Below, piece by piece: positions 10,014 through 20,567 of a DNA stretch of 64,000 nt. The position numbers and the translations under genes are program-made. Under the pieces are notes generated by a model. It made no database searches, was not told the DNA's origin, and saw only the letters and a list, made by a program, of their open reading frames with translations. Origin of the DNA: Mycobacterium sp. (GTDB taxonomy: Bacteria > Actinomycetota > Actinomycetes > Mycobacteriales > Mycobacteriaceae). The stretch lies in assembly GCA_003987775.1 (NCBI GenBank), contig RXJD01000043.1, forward strand, positions 1 to 64,000, written 5' to 3'. Each line of letters starts with the position of its first letter. The stretch's first letter is position 1.

Positions 10014-10050
10014 GATACTTAGCGATATATCGTGATACGTAGTGATACAC
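10014..10050. promoter_or_regulatory. Ten-base-phased GATA repeats, likely PadR operator
   Basis: GATA occurs at 10014, 10024, 10034 and 10044, exactly ten bases apart, as GATAC, GATAT, GATAC, GATAC. The second copy sits inside the palindrome CGATATATCG (10023-10032). AT-rich TATCG/GATA palindromes upstream of padR genes are typical autoregulatory sites. The site lies about 50 bases before padR. Confidence 0.55.
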
Positions 10051-10097
10051 CGGAGCGTCGGTGAGCGACGCCCCACTAGACCAGAAGGACTACAACG

Positions 10098-10757
10098 ATG
10101 AACACCCTTTTCACTCCCCCTACCGGGCCGTTCGGCCCACGGCCCGGATTCGGCTTCGGCCCGGGCGCCCGGCGGCAAGCCCGCCGGGAATTCTTCGAGA
10201 ACATGCGCGAGCAGGCCGGCAGCCACGACGGCCCGATGGGCTTCGGACCGGGATTCGGGGCCGGCTTCGGCCCAGGCTTCGGGTTCGGGCCCGGTGGCCG
10301 CGGCGGACGCCGGGGCGGGCGGGGCCGGCGCGGCGACGTGCGGGCCGCCATCCTGGCGCTGCTCAACGAGCGGCCGATGCACGGCTACGAGATGATCCAG
10401 CAGATCGCCGAACGCAGCAACGGAATCTGGAAGCCGAGCCCCGGCTCGGTGTACCCGACGCTGCAACTGCTCGACGACGAGGGCCTGATTACGGCCAGCG
10501 AAACCGACGGCAGCAAGAAGCTGTTCGAGCTGACCGAAGACGGTCGCGCCGCAGCGGCGAAGGTGGAGACCCCGCCGTGGGACGAGATCGCCGAAGGCGT
10601 GGACCCGGGACACATCAATCTCCGGACCGCCGCCCGTCAGCTGTTCGGCGCCGTCGGCCAGTCGGCCCATGCGGCGAGCGCTGACCAGCAGCAACGCATC
10701 GTCGACGTGCTCAACAATGCACGCCGCGAGATCTACGGCATCCTCGGCGAGGACTGA
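10098..10757 (+). CDS. PadR-family transcriptional regulator with Gly/Pro/Phe-rich N terminus
   Basis: 219 residues. Residues 1-75 are a low-complexity GFGPG tail. The winged helix follows: RAAILALLNERPMHGYEMIQ, IWKPSPGSVYPTLQLLDDEG and the wing DGSKKLFELTEDG, the PadR signature. The C-terminal helices probably form the dimer interface. PadR proteins repress nearby transporter or detoxification genes, but none is adjacent here, so the target may be its own promoter, where phased GATA repeats occur. I recall no equivalent between Rv3695 and glpK in M. tuberculosis. Confidence 0.88.
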   Translation: MNTLFTPPTGPFGPRPGFGFGPGARRQARREFFENMREQAGSHDGPMGFGPGFGAGFGPGFGFGPGGRGGRRGGRGRRGDVRAAILALLNERPMHGYEMIQQIAERSNGIWKPSPGSVYPTLQLLDDEGLITASETDGSKKLFELTEDGRAAAAKVETPPWDEIAEGVDPGHINLRTAARQLFGAVGQSAHAASADQQQRIVDVLNNARREIYGILGED

Positions 10758-10767
10758 GATCCCGCGA

Positions 10768-10810
10768 GCGGACCCTGGATCAGGACACGTCCACCCAGTC
10801 CAGGGTCCGC
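10768..10810. terminator. Hairpin at the convergent padR and glpK ends
   Basis: Arms GCGGACCCTGGA (10768-10779) and TCCAGGGTCCGC (10799-10810) are perfect 12-base complements. One arm lies inside the last codons of glpK, so coding sequence is part of the terminator. Confidence 0.65.
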
Positions 10811-12306
10811 TGCACCGCCTTCCGCCAGCCTGCGTACCCTTCGGCCCGCTGTTCGTCGTCCCAGTTCGGCGTCCAGCGCTTGTCCTCACGCCAATTGGCG
10901 CGCAGCTCGCCGGGACCTTCCCAGAAGCCGACCGCAAGGCCGGCGGCGTAGGCGGCGCCCAGGGCGGTGGTCTCGGCCACCACGGGCCGCACCACGTCCA
11001 CACCCAGCACGTCGGCCTGGATCTGCATGCACAGGTCGTTGCCGGTGATTCCGCCGTCGACCTTCAGAATCTCGAGGCGGACGCCGGAGTCGGCCTCCAT
11101 GGCGTCGACGACGTCGCGGCTCTGGTAGCAGATCGCCTCCAAGGTCGCGCGAGCCAGGTGAGCGTTGGTGTTGAACCGGGACAGCCCGACGATGGCCCCG
11201 CGGGCGTCGGAACGCCAGTAGGGCGCGAACAAGCCGGAGAACGCCGGCACGAAATACACCCCGCCGTTGTCGGCGACCTGCCGGGCCAGCGACTCACTCT
11301 GCGAGGCGCCACTGATGATGCCCAGCTGATCGCGCAGCCACTGCACCGCCGAGCCCGTCACCGCGATCGAACCCTCGAGCGCGTACACCGGTTTGGCGTC
11401 CCCGAATTGGTAACACACGGTGGTGAGCAGCCCGTTCTGAGAGCGCACGATCGTCTCGCCGGTGTTCAGCAGCAGGAAATTGCCGGTGCCGTAGGTGTTC
11501 TTGGCCTCTCCGGCGTCCAGGCACACCTGCCCGACCATCGCGGCATGCTGATCACCCAGCACACCCGTGATCGGCACCTCGCCGCCGATGGGGCCGGTTT
11601 CGGACGTGACACCGTAGGGTTCCAGCGGCGACGACGGCTCGATCTTGGGCAGCATCTCCCGGGGAATCGAGAAGAACGAGAGTAATTCGTCGTCCCAGTC
11701 CAGCGTCTCCAGGTTCATCAGCATGGTCCGGCTGGCGTTGGTCACATCGGTGACGTGCATGCCGCCGCGCGGTCCGCCGGTCAGGTTCCACAGCACCCAG
11801 GTGTCCGCGGTGCCGAACAGGGCCTCACCCTTTTCCGCCGCGGCGCGAACCCCGTCGACGTTCTCGAGGATCCATTGCAACTTGCCGCCGGAGAAGTAGG
11901 TCGCCGGCGGCAGACCCGCCTTGCGCCGTATCACGTCGCCGCGACCATCCCGGTCGAGCGCCGACGCGATGCGATCGGTCCGGGTGTCCTGCCAGACGAT
12001 CGCGTTGTAATAGGGCCGGCCGGTTTTGCGGTTCCACACCAGAGTCGTCTCGCGCTGATTGGTGATACCCAGTGCAGCAATACTTTTCGCGGATATGTTG
12101 CTGGAGTTGAGCACGGACATCAGCACGGACGCGGTGCGCTCCCAGATCTCCACCGGGTTATGTTCCACCCAGCCGGCCCGGGGCAGGATCTGGTCGTGCT
12201 CGAGTTGATGACGAGCCACCTCGGCACCGTCATGATCGAAGATCATGCAGCGGGTACTCGTGGTGCCCTGGTCGATGGCTGCTACGAATTCCGGCGACTC
12301 GGCCAA
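10780..12306 (-). CDS. glpK: Glycerol kinase
   Basis: 508 residues, the usual length. It phosphorylates glycerol to sn-glycerol-3-phosphate with ATP, the entry step of glycerol catabolism and lipid supply. FGGY motifs are intact: IDQGTTSTR near the N terminus, [32 protein letters not shown], and [20 protein letters not shown] in the C-terminal domain. In M. tuberculosis (Rv3696c) a homopolymer in this gene gives phase-variable frameshifts; the reading frame here is continuous. The vapBC48 pair I recall beside it is absent. Confidence 0.97.
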   Translation of the reverse strand: MAESPEFVAAIDQGTTSTRCMIFDHDGAEVARHQLEHDQILPRAGWVEHNPVEIWERTASVLMSVLNSSNISAKSIAALGITNQRETTLVWNRKTGRPYYNAIVWQDTRTDRIASALDRDGRGDVIRRKAGLPPATYFSGGKLQWILENVDGVRAAAEKGEALFGTADTWVLWNLTGGPRGGMHVTDVTNASRTMLMNLETLDWDDELLSFFSIPREMLPKIEPSSPLEPYGVTSETGPIGGEVPITGVLGDQHAAMVGQVCLDAGEAKNTYGTGNFLLLNTGETIVRSQNGLLTTVCYQFGDAKPVYALEGSIAVTGSAVQWLRDQLGIISGASQSESLARQVADNGGVYFVPAFSGLFAPYWRSDARGAIVGLSRFNTNAHLARATLEAICYQSRDVVDAMEADSGVRLEILKVDGGITGNDLCMQIQADVLGVDVVRPVVAETTALGAAYAAGLAVGFWEGPGELRANWREDKRWTPNWDDEQRAEGYAGWRKAVQRTLDWVDVS

Positions 12307-12346
12307 CTCCGGCCTCTCCTAGGGTGACGTTGGACACTGCAGGTAC

Positions 12347-13891
12347 ATGATCGCGCAGCGGCGGGCCGGGTTGCGCGCGGCCCGGGAAACCTGTTCCATC
12401 GGTCAGGTGGGCGAAGAGGTCAAGCGCACCACGTATGACCGCGCACATCGGCGGGAATACCGGCGCAAAGTGCGGGTGTGTCTCGACGTATTCGAGACGA
12501 TGCTGTCGCGTACCAGCTTCGATTCGGAGCACCCGCTCACCGGCATGGAGATCGAGTGCAACCTCGTCGACGCCGAATATCAGCCGGCCATGTCCAACCG
12601 ATTCGTGCTGGACGCCATCGCAGATCCCGCCTATCAGACCGAATTGGGCGCCTACAACATCGAATTCAATGTGCCACCTCGTCCATTACCCGGACACGCC
12701 ACCCTGGACCTGGAGAAAGACGTCCGGGCCAGCCTCAACGACGCCGAACTCAAAGCCAATGGCAGCGGTTCGCACATCGTGATGATCGGCATCCTGCCGA
12801 CCCTGATGCCCAAACATCTGTCCGCCGAAGGCTGGATGAGCGAGTCGAACCGCTACGCGGCCCTTAACGAGTCGATCTTCGAGGCCCGCGGCGAGGATAT
12901 CCCCATCAATATCGCCGGCCCCGAACCGCTGAGCTGGCAGGCCGCTTCCATCGCACCCGAATCCGCTTGCACCAGCATGCAATTGCACCTGCAGGTGGCC
13001 CCGGAGGACTTCGCCGCCAATTGGAACGCGGCGCAGGCACTGGCCGGCCCCCAACTGGCGCTGGCCGCCAACTCGCCGTATTTCTTCGGCCACCACCTTT
13101 GGGCGGAAACCCGCATCGAATTGTTCGCCCAGTCCACCGACACCCGCCCCGAAGAACTGAAGACTCAGGGGGTGCGGCCGCGGGTCTGGTTCGGCGAGCG
13201 GTGGATCTCCTCGGCCGTCGACCTGTTCAAGGAGAACATCCGCTATTTCCCGTCGCTGCTGCCGGAACTGTCCGATGAGGATCCGGTCGCGGAGCTGACG
13301 GCGGGACGCACACCGCGGCTCGCGGAGCTGCGCCTGCACAACGGCACGGTGTATCGGTGGAACCGGCCGGTGTACGACGTCTACGAGGGCCGACCTCAGT
13401 TACGCCTGGAAAACCGGGTACTACCGGCGGGACCCAGTGTCGTTGACATGCTTGCGAATTCGGCCTTTTACTACGGCATGCTGCGGACTATGTCCGAAGC
13501 CGAACAGCCGGTGTGGTCGCAGATGAGTTTCCCGGTGGCACACCGGAATTTCCTGGAGGCCGCTCAACGAGGAATCGAGGCGCAACTGCACTGGCCGGGG
13601 GTGGGCGAGGTGAGTACGCGAAAACTGTTGTTGGACAAGCTGCTACCGATGGCCCACGAGGGTCTGCAGCGCTGGGGTGTCGACGTCGAAGTCCGCGACC
13701 GCTTCCTCGGGGTCATCGAGGGGCGGGCCAGGACCGGACGCAACGGCGCCAGCTGGCAGGTGTCCACGGTCACCGCACTCGAGGATGCCGGCATGACCCG
13801 GCCCCGGGCCCTGGCCGAGATGCTGCGGCGGTACTGCGAGCACATGCACGCCAATGAGCCCGTGCATACCTGGCCCGTCCGGGGCGGCTAA
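12347..13891 (+). CDS. Glutamate-cysteine ligase (GCS2) family protein
   Basis: 514 residues from ATG 12347; GTG 12407 (beginning GEEVKRTTYDRA) is the more likely start by family comparison and would give 494. It belongs to the ATP-grasp-like GCS2 fold. The acidic metal/substrate segment GMEIECNLVDAE and the LGAYNIEFN motif are present, with a later LRLENRVLPAGPS. It matches Rv3698. The true substrate is unknown; it is distinct from EgtA encoded at 23504-24799. The stop overlaps the convergent VOC gene by a few bases. Confidence 0.85.
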   Translation: MIAQRRAGLRAARETCSIGQVGEEVKRTTYDRAHRREYRRKVRVCLDVFETMLSRTSFDSEHPLTGMEIECNLVDAEYQPAMSNRFVLDAIADPAYQTELGAYNIEFNVPPRPLPGHATLDLEKDVRASLNDAELKANGSGSHIVMIGILPTLMPKHLSAEGWMSESNRYAALNESIFEARGEDIPINIAGPEPLSWQAASIAPESACTSMQLHLQVAPEDFAANWNAAQALAGPQLALAANSPYFFGHHLWAETRIELFAQSTDTRPEELKTQGVRPRVWFGERWISSAVDLFKENIRYFPSLLPELSDEDPVAELTAGRTPRLAELRLHNGTVYRWNRPVYDVYEGRPQLRLENRVLPAGPSVVDMLANSAFYYGMLRTMSEAEQPVWSQMSFPVAHRNFLEAAQRGIEAQLHWPGVGEVSTRKLLLDKLLPMAHEGLQRWGVDVEVRDRFLGVIEGRARTGRNGASWQVSTVTALEDAGMTRPRALAEMLRRYCEHMHANEPVHTWPVRGG

Positions 13892-14307
13892 CCGATTTCG
13901 GCCAGCTGAGTCAACCGCACGCTGTTGCCGGACGGGTCGCGGAATCCGCAGTCGATGCCATACGGCATCTCGTGTGGCTCTTCAGTGAATTCCACTCCAC
14001 GGGAACGCATTTCGGCGTAGGCGGCGGCGCAGTCCTCGGTGGTGAGGAACACCGTGCCGGCAAAACCCTTCGCCATCACTTCGGCAACCTGCTGCTGTGT
14101 CACCGCGTCCATGACCGGCTCCCCCGGAATCGCCATCAACACGATGGACACGTCGTCCTGGCCCGGAGGGCCGACCGTGAGCCACCGGAAACCGAGGTCT
14201 GGCAGTGAAACATCCTGCCGCACTTCCATACCCACCTTCTCGGTCCAGTACTTCAGAGCGACTTCCTGGTCGTGCACCCAGAGGTGGGCGCTGGCAATCT
14301 TGAGCAT
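13888..14307 (-). CDS. VOC / glyoxalase-like protein
   Basis: 139 residues, a single vicinal-oxygen-chelate domain of two beta-alpha-beta-beta-beta modules. It begins MLKIASAHLWVHDQEVALKY and ends with CGFRDPSGNSVRLTQ, the usual FxDPxGN end motif. Possible metal ligands are His8 and Glu residues near the end, but the activity (isomerase, dioxygenase or resistance) cannot be read from sequence. ATG 14307 follows a TAGCGT hexamer by seven bases, consistent with a leaderless mRNA. The AraC gene lies just upstream and is probably functionally linked. Confidence 0.87.
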   Translation of the reverse strand: MLKIASAHLWVHDQEVALKYWTEKVGMEVRQDVSLPDLGFRWLTVGPPGQDDVSIVLMAIPGEPVMDAVTQQQVAEVMAKGFAGTVFLTTEDCAAAYAEMRSRGVEFTEEPHEMPYGIDCGFRDPSGNSVRLTQLAEIG

Positions 14308-14317
14308 GGGCACCACG

Positions 14318-14770
14318 CTACGGCCCGGCCCTGCTGTCCGTCTTCTCCCCGTGTGCTGTCTTGACGCGGCTGTCGGCGGGTGGGCGGGTGTCGCGGGCGA
14401 GGATGCAACTCGGTACCCGCGCGTGCACCGACGCTGGTGGAAGGCCGGCCCGATAGGCGGCCGGCGGCATCCCGTACACGCGGGCGAAACTCGTTGTGAA
14501 CGAACCGACGCTGCGCAGTCCGACCATGACGGCGATATCCGCGACGGATCGTTCGGTGTAGCGCAGCAACGCCGCCGCTCGCTCCAGCCGGCGCGTCTGC
14601 AGGTACGCGCGCGGCGATTCACCGAACGTGCGGGTGAACATCCGGCTGAAGTGGGCCCGCGACAGACCCGCGGCCGCGGCCATGTCATCGACCGTGATCG
14701 GCTCGGCGTAGCGGGCGTCGGCGAAGTCCTTCGCGCGGAGCAGGTAGCGGGCCGGCGGCGGCTGCGACAT
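14318..14770 (-). CDS. AraC-family transcriptional regulator (DNA-binding domain only)
   Basis: 150 residues from ATG 14770. Two helix-turn-helix units of the AraC/XylS type are clear: VDDMAAAAGLSRAHFSRMFT, then SVADIAVMVGLRSVGSFTTS followed by FARVYGMPPAAYR. There is no separate effector domain, so the protein resembles short SoxS/MarA-like regulators. A C-terminal tail of about 40 residues is polar. The VOC gene follows 10 bases downstream on the same strand. It is divergent from the methyltransferase gene at 14806. Confidence 0.88.
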   Translation of the reverse strand: MSQPPPARYLLRAKDFADARYAEPITVDDMAAAAGLSRAHFSRMFTRTFGESPRAYLQTRRLERAAALLRYTERSVADIAVMVGLRSVGSFTTSFARVYGMPPAAYRAGLPPASVHARVPSCILARDTRPPADSRVKTAHGEKTDSRAGP

Positions 14771-14805
14771 ATGTCCCAGTATGCGGCGGGCGTACGTTGG
14801 GAGCC

Positions 14806-15494
14806 ATGACGGATCAGGTGATGGACTGGGATGACGCGTATCAGGAAAAGGTTTTCCAAGCGCCGCCGCCCTGGAATATCGGCGAACCGCAACCCGATCT
14901 GGCGGCACTCGTCGCCGCCGGCCAGGTCCGCGGCGAGGTGCTGGACGCCGGATGCGGGGTCGCTGAGTTGTCACTCGCGCTGGCGGCCGCCGGTTACTCC
15001 GTTGTCGGAATCGACAATTCGCCCACGGCCATTGCCGAGGCGACCAGCACCGCACAGCAGCGCGGGCTCACCACGGCCACCTTCGTGGTGGACGACATCA
15101 CCCGATTCTCGGGGTATGACGGCCGCTTCAATACCGTCATCGACAGCACGCTTTTCCACTCGCTGCCCGTCGAGCACCGCGCCAACTATCTGCAAGCGGT
15201 GCACCGTGCTGCGGCGCCGGGTGCAAGCTACTACGTCCTGGCATTCGCCAAGGGCGCCTTCCCGGCCGACGCCCCCTACCGACCCAACGAGGTCGACGAG
15301 CAGGAACTGCGTTCGGCAGTCGCGAATACTGGGAGATCGACGACGTCCGGCCCGCGGCGATCCACGGGAACATGCCCCAGGTCCCGGACATGCCCGAGGT
15401 TGCGGACATGCCAGCGCCTCCGTATCCCGTCGACGACGAGGGCCGCGTGATGATGCCCGCTTACCTGCTGACGGCGCACAAGGCGGATCAGTAG
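14806..15494 (+). pseudogene. Class I SAM methyltransferase with a C-terminal frameshift
   Basis: Frame 1 runs from ATG 14806 with the SAM motif VLDAGCGVAELSLALAAAGY, an acidic VVGIDNSP strand end, and DDITRF. After ELRSAV (about 15322) it turns into nonsense. A different frame carries the expected tail, REYWEIDDVRPAAIHG to [12 protein letters not shown], ending at TAG 15492-15494. The change equals one missing base or two extra. Corrected length is about 229 residues, close to Rv3699 as I recall it. The SAM core is intact, so a truncated product may survive. Sequence error is a real alternative. TACGTT seven bases before the ATG suggests a leaderless promoter. Confidence 0.75.
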
Positions 15495-18400
15495 TTCTGC
15501 AAGAAGATCCCGGCCAGGTTCGACCCGATGCTCTGCAGGCCGGACACGAAGCTGCTGACGTTTGCCGGCAGCGTACCGATGTTGCCGAGACCTGACACGC
15601 CGCTGCCCAGGACCGAAAGACCCGAGGACCCTTCGCCGAACACGTTGTAGCCCGAAGCGCCGATGAGTCCCAACGGGTTTCCGCTGAAGAAGCCGGACAC
15701 CCCGCTGCCGTTGTTGAAGAATCCCGAGCTGTTGCCACCACCGGTGTTGAAGAAGCCCGACGTCGTGAAGATGTTGTCGGTGGTGTTGCCGTAGCCCGGC
15801 GTCGGCGGAATCTGGAACTCGAACAGCTTCTGGCTCGGCAGGTGGATGCTCGGAATGTAGATCTCCGGCAGGTTGAAGGCGCCGATACCCAGCGGCGGAA
15901 TGACCAGCGGCGGCGTGACGAAGCCCGGGAAGTCGATCTGCGGCAGGATGAACTCGCCGATGGCGATGTTGGGAATCCCGATCGACGGCAGGTCGAACGC
16001 GGAGGCAATGACCTGGGGCAGGTTGAACGCCCCCAGCGCGATCGGCGGAATCCCGATCTCGGGCAGCGAGAACGGCCCCGACGTGAGTTGCGGCAGCAGG
16101 AAGTCGCCAATGGAGATCGGCGGGATCGTCAACGCCGGAGTGGAGAACTCGGGCCAGCTGATCGGCGGCAGCACGATCTCGCCGAGATCGATCGGCGGAA
16201 TGGTCAGCGGCGGGGTGGTGAATTCCGGCCAGCCGACCTGCGGCAGATCGAAGGAGCCGAGATTTATCGACGGAATGGTCAACGCCGGCGTCGAGAACTG
16301 CGGCCAACCCACCTGCGGCAGATCGAAGTCCCCGAGCTGAATCGGCGGGATCGTCAGGGCCGGAGTGGAGAACTCGGGCCAGCTGATCGGCGGCAGCACG
16401 ATCTCGCCGAGATCGATCGGCGGAATGGTCAGCGGCGGGGTGGTGAATTCCGGCCAGCCGACCTGCGGCAGATCGAAGGAGCCGAGATTTATCGACGGAA
16501 TGGTCAACGCCGGCGTCGAGAACTGCGGCCAACCCACCTGCGGCAGATCGAAGTCCCCGAGCTGAATCGGCGGGATCGTCAGGGCCGGCGTCGAGAACTG
16601 CGGCCAACCCACCTGCGGCAGATCGAAGGAGCCGAGATTTATCGACGGGATCGTCAGGGCCGGCGTCGAGAACTGCGGCCAACCCACCTGCGGCAGATCG
16701 AAGTCCCCGAGCTGAATCGGCGGGATCGTCAGGGCCGGCGTCGAGAACTGCGGCCAACCGATCTGCGGCAGCGTGAAGCCGCTGAACTGCACTGGGTTGA
16801 AAGTGATGGACGGGATGTTGAAACCGGACAGCCCGATCGACGGAATGATGTAGTTGCCACCTGCATTGCTGATGTTGAGAGTCGGCAGGGTCATCGCACC
16901 GATCTGGATGCTGGGGAAGCTGAATTGCTCGATGTAGCCCTGCGTAGTGAAGCCCAGCGAAATCGCGTTGATGTTGAAGGTACCGAGGTCAATTCGGTAG
17001 GTGGGGGCCGCAATGAAGCTCGTGTCCAGGGTGATGAGCGTCTGGTTTCCGCCCGGGACGGAGATGTTCGGGAACTGTATACGCGGGATATTGATCTGCG
17101 GAACGGTGACCGAAGGCAGGTTCCAGCCCGTGACAGTTACGGTCGGTGTCTGGAAGGGCGGAATGATTACCTGCGGTAGATTTATCGGTGGTACCGCTAT
17201 AGGCGGCGTAGTGACGGACGGCAGGTTAAACCCTCCCACCGTAAGCGCTGGCGACTGGTAAGCCGGAACCGTTATCGCGGGTATACCGATCTGGGGCAGA
17301 CCAAAGCTACCGATATTGATATTCGCCGGCGTCGTGTACGCCGGAATAGTGATCGCCGGAATACCAATCTCCGGCAGACCGAAATTACCGATATTGATAT
17401 TCGCCGGCGTCGTGTACGCCGGAATAGTGATCGCCGGAATGCCGATCTGCGGCAGTGAGAAACTACCGATATTGATATTCGCCGGCGTCGTGTACGCCGG
17501 AATAGTGATCGCCGGAATACCAATCTCCGGCAAACCAAAACTACCGATATTGATATTCGCCGGCGTCGTGTACGCCGGAATGGTGATCGCCGGGATGCCG
17601 ATCTGCGGCAGGGCGAAGCTGCCGATCGTGATGGTCGACGGCGTCGTGTACGCCGGAATGGTGATCGGCGGGATACCGATCGCCGGCGTCTCAAACGCGC
17701 TCAGCGACGCGATCGGTGACAGGAAGCCACCGATGTTGATCGGCGGGACGGTGATCTGCGGCAGGTTGAACGCCGAAACCAGGACATCTGCGGGCGACGT
17801 GAACGGCCCGATGCTGATCGGCGGGATGTCGATCGTCGGCAGGTCGAACGGGAGGATCGTGATGTTCGCCGGTGTCGTGAACGGCGGGATGGTGATGGGC
17901 GGGATACTGATCTGCGGGGTGTTGAAGGCGCCGACCAGAATCTGCGAGATGTCGACGGGTGGCAGCTGGATGTCCGGGGTGGTGATGGCGACGACGACGC
18001 CACCCTGCTGGTCACCTGTCCAGCCGATGCCGTTGTTCATGTTGCCGGTGTTGAGGGCACCGGTGTTGAAGTTGCCCCAGTTGGAATAACCGGTATTGGT
18101 ATTGCCGATGTTGAAGCCGCCGGTGTTGTACGAACCGGGGTTGACGTCGCCCGTGTTGAAGCTGCCGACGTTATAGGTGCCCGTATTGGCGAATCCCGCG
18201 TTGAAGGCTCCGGTATTGAAGGTGCCCGGGTTGAATAACCCGGTGTTGACGGTACCCGAGTTGCCGATGCCGGTGTTGAAGCTGCCCGAGTTGAAGAGTC
18301 CGTAGTTTCCGTTGCCCGAGTTAAAGAAGCCGATGTTTCCGGTGCCGGAGTTGAACAACCCGAAGTTGCCGCTGCCGGAATTCAGGTTGATCCCGAACTG

Positions 18401-19276
18401 GTTGTCGCCGGTCAGCCCGATGCCGATGTTGTTATTGCCGGTATTGCCGAAACCAATGTTGAAGTTACCGCTGTTGGCAAGGCCCTTATTACCGATGCCG
18501 AAGTTCCCGAGACCGATGTTGGACGTTCCCAGGTTGCCGAAGCCGATGCTGAAATTGCCGATGTTCGCATCGCCCAGGTTGGAGATGCCGAAGTTGCCAC
18601 TGCCGATGTTGCCACTGCCGACGTTGCCGAAGCCGAAGTTGCTTGCCCCGACATTCGCCCACCCAAGCGTGAGTTGCAGCGTCTCCCCGGCGGCGCTCGG
18701 AAGTCCGGCGGCAGCCGCAGACCCGGCGGCCAGCTGAGCCGGCAGACCGGCAAGGGCTTTCAGCGGCGCGGTGAACGGGGCGAGCGCAGCAGCTGCGGCA
18801 GAGGCACCGCTGTAGTAGCCGACCATCGCGGCTACGTCCTGGGCCCACATCTCCTCGTACACGGCCTCGGCGGCGGCGATAGCCGGTGCGTTCTGGCCGA
18901 ACAGGTTCGACAGCACCAGCTGCACGAAGCCATTACGGTTCGCCGATACGGCTATTGGATGAACGGTCGCTGCCACGGCCGACTCGAAGACGCTGACAAC
19001 GGCCTTCGCCTGAGCCGCCGCACCCGAGGCCTGCGCGGCCGCAGCACTCAGCCACCCGGCATAGGGCAGCGCCGCCGTCGACATCGCCGCGGCCGCCGGT
19101 CCCTGCCACGCCTGACCGGTCAACCCGGCCGTGACTGAGCTGAAAGATTGTGCGGCCGAACTCAACTCAGCCGCCAGACCATCCCAGGCAGTGGCCGCCT
19201 CAAGCAACGGGCCCGGCCCTGCGCCCGTGAAGAGCCGAAGCGAGTTGATCTCAGGCGGTAGTACAGCAAAACTCAT
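15488..19276 (-). CDS. PPE-MPTR family protein, 1262 residues
   Basis: From ATG 19276. Residues 1-180 are the PPE domain: PPE at positions 7-9 ([12 protein letters not shown]), the WQGPAAAAM helix (WxG-like), and alanine-rich helices. Next come about 200 residues of MPTR pentapeptides (NxGxGNx[11 protein letters not shown]). The rest is beta-prone repeats of 25-27 residues ([37 protein letters not shown]). PPE proteins are exported by ESX systems with PE partners, but no PE gene is adjacent. It lies 181 bases after egtE and overlaps the end of the methyltransferase, so it looks inserted between neighbours that touch in M. tuberculosis. Confidence 0.93.
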   Translation of the reverse strand: MSFAVLPPEINSLRLFTGAGPGPLLEAATAWDGLAAELSSAAQSFSSVTAGLTGQAWQGPAAAAMSTAALPYAGWLSAAAAQASGAAAQAKAVVSVFESAVAATVHPIAVSANRNGFVQLVLSNLFGQNAPAIAAAEAVYEEMWAQDVAAMVGYYSGASAAAAALAPFTAPLKALAGLPAQLAAGSAAAAGLPSAAGETLQLTLGWANVGASNFGFGNVGSGNIGSGNFGISNLGDANIGNFSIGFGNLGTSNIGLGNFGIGNKGLANSGNFNIGFGNTGNNNIGIGLTGDNQFGINLNSGSGNFGLFNSGTGNIGFFNSGNGNYGLFNSGSFNTGIGNSGTVNTGLFNPGTFNTGAFNAGFANTGTYNVGSFNTGDVNPGSYNTGGFNIGNTNTGYSNWGNFNTGALNTGNMNNGIGWTGDQQGGVVVAITTPDIQLPPVDISQILVGAFNTPQISIPPITIPPFTTPANITILPFDLPTIDIPPISIGPFTSPADVLVSAFNLPQITVPPINIGGFLSPIASLSAFETPAIGIPPITIPAYTTPSTITIGSFALPQIGIPAITIPAYTTPANINIGSFGLPEIGIPAITIPAYTTPANINIGSFSLPQIGIPAITIPAYTTPANINIGNFGLPEIGIPAITIPAYTTPANINIGSFGLPQIGIPAITVPAYQSPALTVGGFNLPSVTTPPIAVPPINLPQVIIPPFQTPTVTVTGWNLPSVTVPQINIPRIQFPNISVPGGNQTLITLDTSFIAAPTYRIDLGTFNINAISLGFTTQGYIEQFSFPSIQIGAMTLPTLNISNAGGNYIIPSIGLSGFNIPSITFNPVQFSGFTLPQIGWPQFSTPALTIPPIQLGDFDLPQVGWPQFSTPALTIPSINLGSFDLPQVGWPQFSTPALTIPPIQLGDFDLPQVGWPQFSTPALTIPSINLGSFDLPQVGWPEFTTPPLTIPPIDLGEIVLPPISWPEFSTPALTIPPIQLGDFDLPQVGWPQFSTPALTIPSINLGSFDLPQVGWPEFTTPPLTIPPIDLGEIVLPPISWPEFSTPALTIPPISIGDFLLPQLTSGPFSLPEIGIPPIALGAFNLPQVIASAFDLPSIGIPNIAIGEFILPQIDFPGFVTPPLVIPPLGIGAFNLPEIYIPSIHLPSQKLFEFQIPPTPGYGNTTDNIFTTSGFFNTGGGNSSGFFNNGSGVSGFFSGNPLGLIGASGYNVFGEGSSGLSVLGSGVSGLGNIGTLPANVSSFVSGLQSIGSNLAGIFLQNY
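16141..16590 (-). repeat. 225-base tandem duplication within the PPE gene
   Basis: 16141-16365 and 16366-16590 look identical except at the last bases. Each encodes 75 residues made of three 25-residue modules. Further 75-base modules continue to about 16760. Near identity implies recent duplication and likely length variation between strains. Confidence 0.85.
17309..17620 (-). repeat. 78-base tandem repeats within the PPE gene
   Basis: CGATATTGATATTCGCCGGC recurs at about 17311, 17389, 17467 and 17545, giving a 78-base (26-residue) unit encoding the [10 protein letters not shown] module with only silent or few changes. Confidence 0.8.
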
Positions 19277-19457
19277 CGAAAGAGGACCCTTCGTCACTGG
19301 ATCGATCGCCAACGCGGCGAATCGCGCAAGTGTCAGGTGCCCACCCTTAACAACCCGTCGGCGTTCGAAGCAGAAGTTACTCCACACACGCGCAATATGC
19401 ACGATTTTCGTACGAGAATTTTTGCGGCACAGGCGGAGCAAGGTCTCCGGTTTGAAT

Positions 19458-20567
19458 CTAGCCCGCGGCGGTAACCGCCGTCGCTTCGATCAGCGCCTCG
19501 ACGAAAGCTTCCAAGTCTTCGGTCGAGGTGTCAAGGTGCGGGGAGATACGCAGCACCGGCGCCGTCAGCTCCATCGGGGCGCGCTGCACCCCGGCATAGG
19601 TGGTCAGGATCCGGCGCTCGGCCAGCAACCACTCTCGCACCGCTTGCGGGTCGGAACCGTCGGTAGGCGCCAAAGTCGTTATCGCGCTTGGCTCCTCGAC
19701 TTCCTCGACCACCGCCCAGCCGGCGACGTCGGTCAGCAGCCTGCGGGCGATGCCGCCCAGTTCGGCGAGCCGGGACCGCACCAGCTCCGGACCGCACGCG
19801 AGATGCTCGCCCACCGCCACCGAAAATCCCACCCGCGCAGCGACATTCGCTTCTCCGAAGCCGAAGGGCACCGGTGGCCTCAAACGCTCCATCAACTCGG
19901 GCCGCATCGCCAGCACCCCCACCCCGCGCGGTCCCGCCAACCATTTCCGCGACGACGAGTACGTGACGTCGGCTCCCACCGCGCAGTCGACCTGGCCCAA
20001 CGCCTGCGCGGCGTCCACCACCAACGGCACGCCCAACTCGCGACACAACCTGGCCGTCATCGCCAACGGCTGCACCGTGCCGCGGTGGCTGGCCACCGGC
20101 GTCAGGTGGACCAGGTCTGGCGGGTTCTCCTCCAACTGGTATGCCGCGTCGTCGATGGCCAGCCGGCCATCGTCGAGGGTGGGGAGCTGGCGTATCTCGA
20201 ATCCGTGGGCCTCCATCACCGCCAGGTTTGGTCCGTACTCACCGGGCAGACAGGCCAACGTGCGGCGGTCGCGGGGCCAACTGCGCAACAGCAGCTCCAG
20301 GGCATTCAGGGAACCGGTCGTGTAGACCACCTCCGGATCGACCAGACCGCAAAGCCTCGCGACCGCGGCGCGCCCCGCGTCCAGCACCGTCGACGCCGCC
20401 TCCGCCGCGACGTACCCGCCGACCTCGGATTCGTGCAGCGCATGACGCGCCGCCGCGTCGAGTGCCGCCAGACTCTGGCGCGAGCACGCCGCGCTGTCCA
20501 GGTGCAACCCCGCCGCGGGCGGCCGGGCGGCGCGCCACTGCTCGGACAGAGCCTGGCCGTTACTCAC
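19458..20567 (-). CDS. egtE: Ergothioneine biosynthesis PLP-dependent C-S lyase EgtE
   Basis: 369 residues. The last enzyme of ergothioneine synthesis; it cleaves hercynylcysteine sulfoxide to ergothioneine. It is a fold-type I, class V aminotransferase-like protein with the PLP aspartate in VVDAAQALG (Asp185) and the Schiff-base lysine in [12 protein letters not shown] (Lys208). The start overlaps the egtD stop by four bases, so translation is coupled. It is the terminal gene of egtABCDE. Matches Rv3700c. Confidence 0.95.
   Translation of the reverse strand: MSNGQALSEQWRAARPPAAGLHLDSAACSRQSLAALDAAARHALHESEVGGYVAAEAASTVLDAGRAAVARLCGLVDPEVVYTTGSLNALELLLRSWPRDRRTLACLPGEYGPNLAVMEAHGFEIRQLPTLDDGRLAIDDAAYQLEENPPDLVHLTPVASHRGTVQPLAMTARLCRELGVPLVVDAAQALGQVDCAVGADVTYSSSRKWLAGPRGVGVLAMRPELMERLRPPVPFGFGEANVAARVGFSVAVGEHLACGPELVRSRLAELGGIARRLLTDVAGWAVVEEVEEPSAITTLAPTDGSDPQAVREWLLAERRILTTYAGVQRAPMELTAPVLRISPHLDTSTEDLEAFVEALIEATAVTAAG

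Noticed and set aside
15842-17179. Plus-strand 445-codon repetitive frame inside the PPE gene
   Set aside because: A mirror of the PPE repeats; Arg/Asp-rich and without a start signal.
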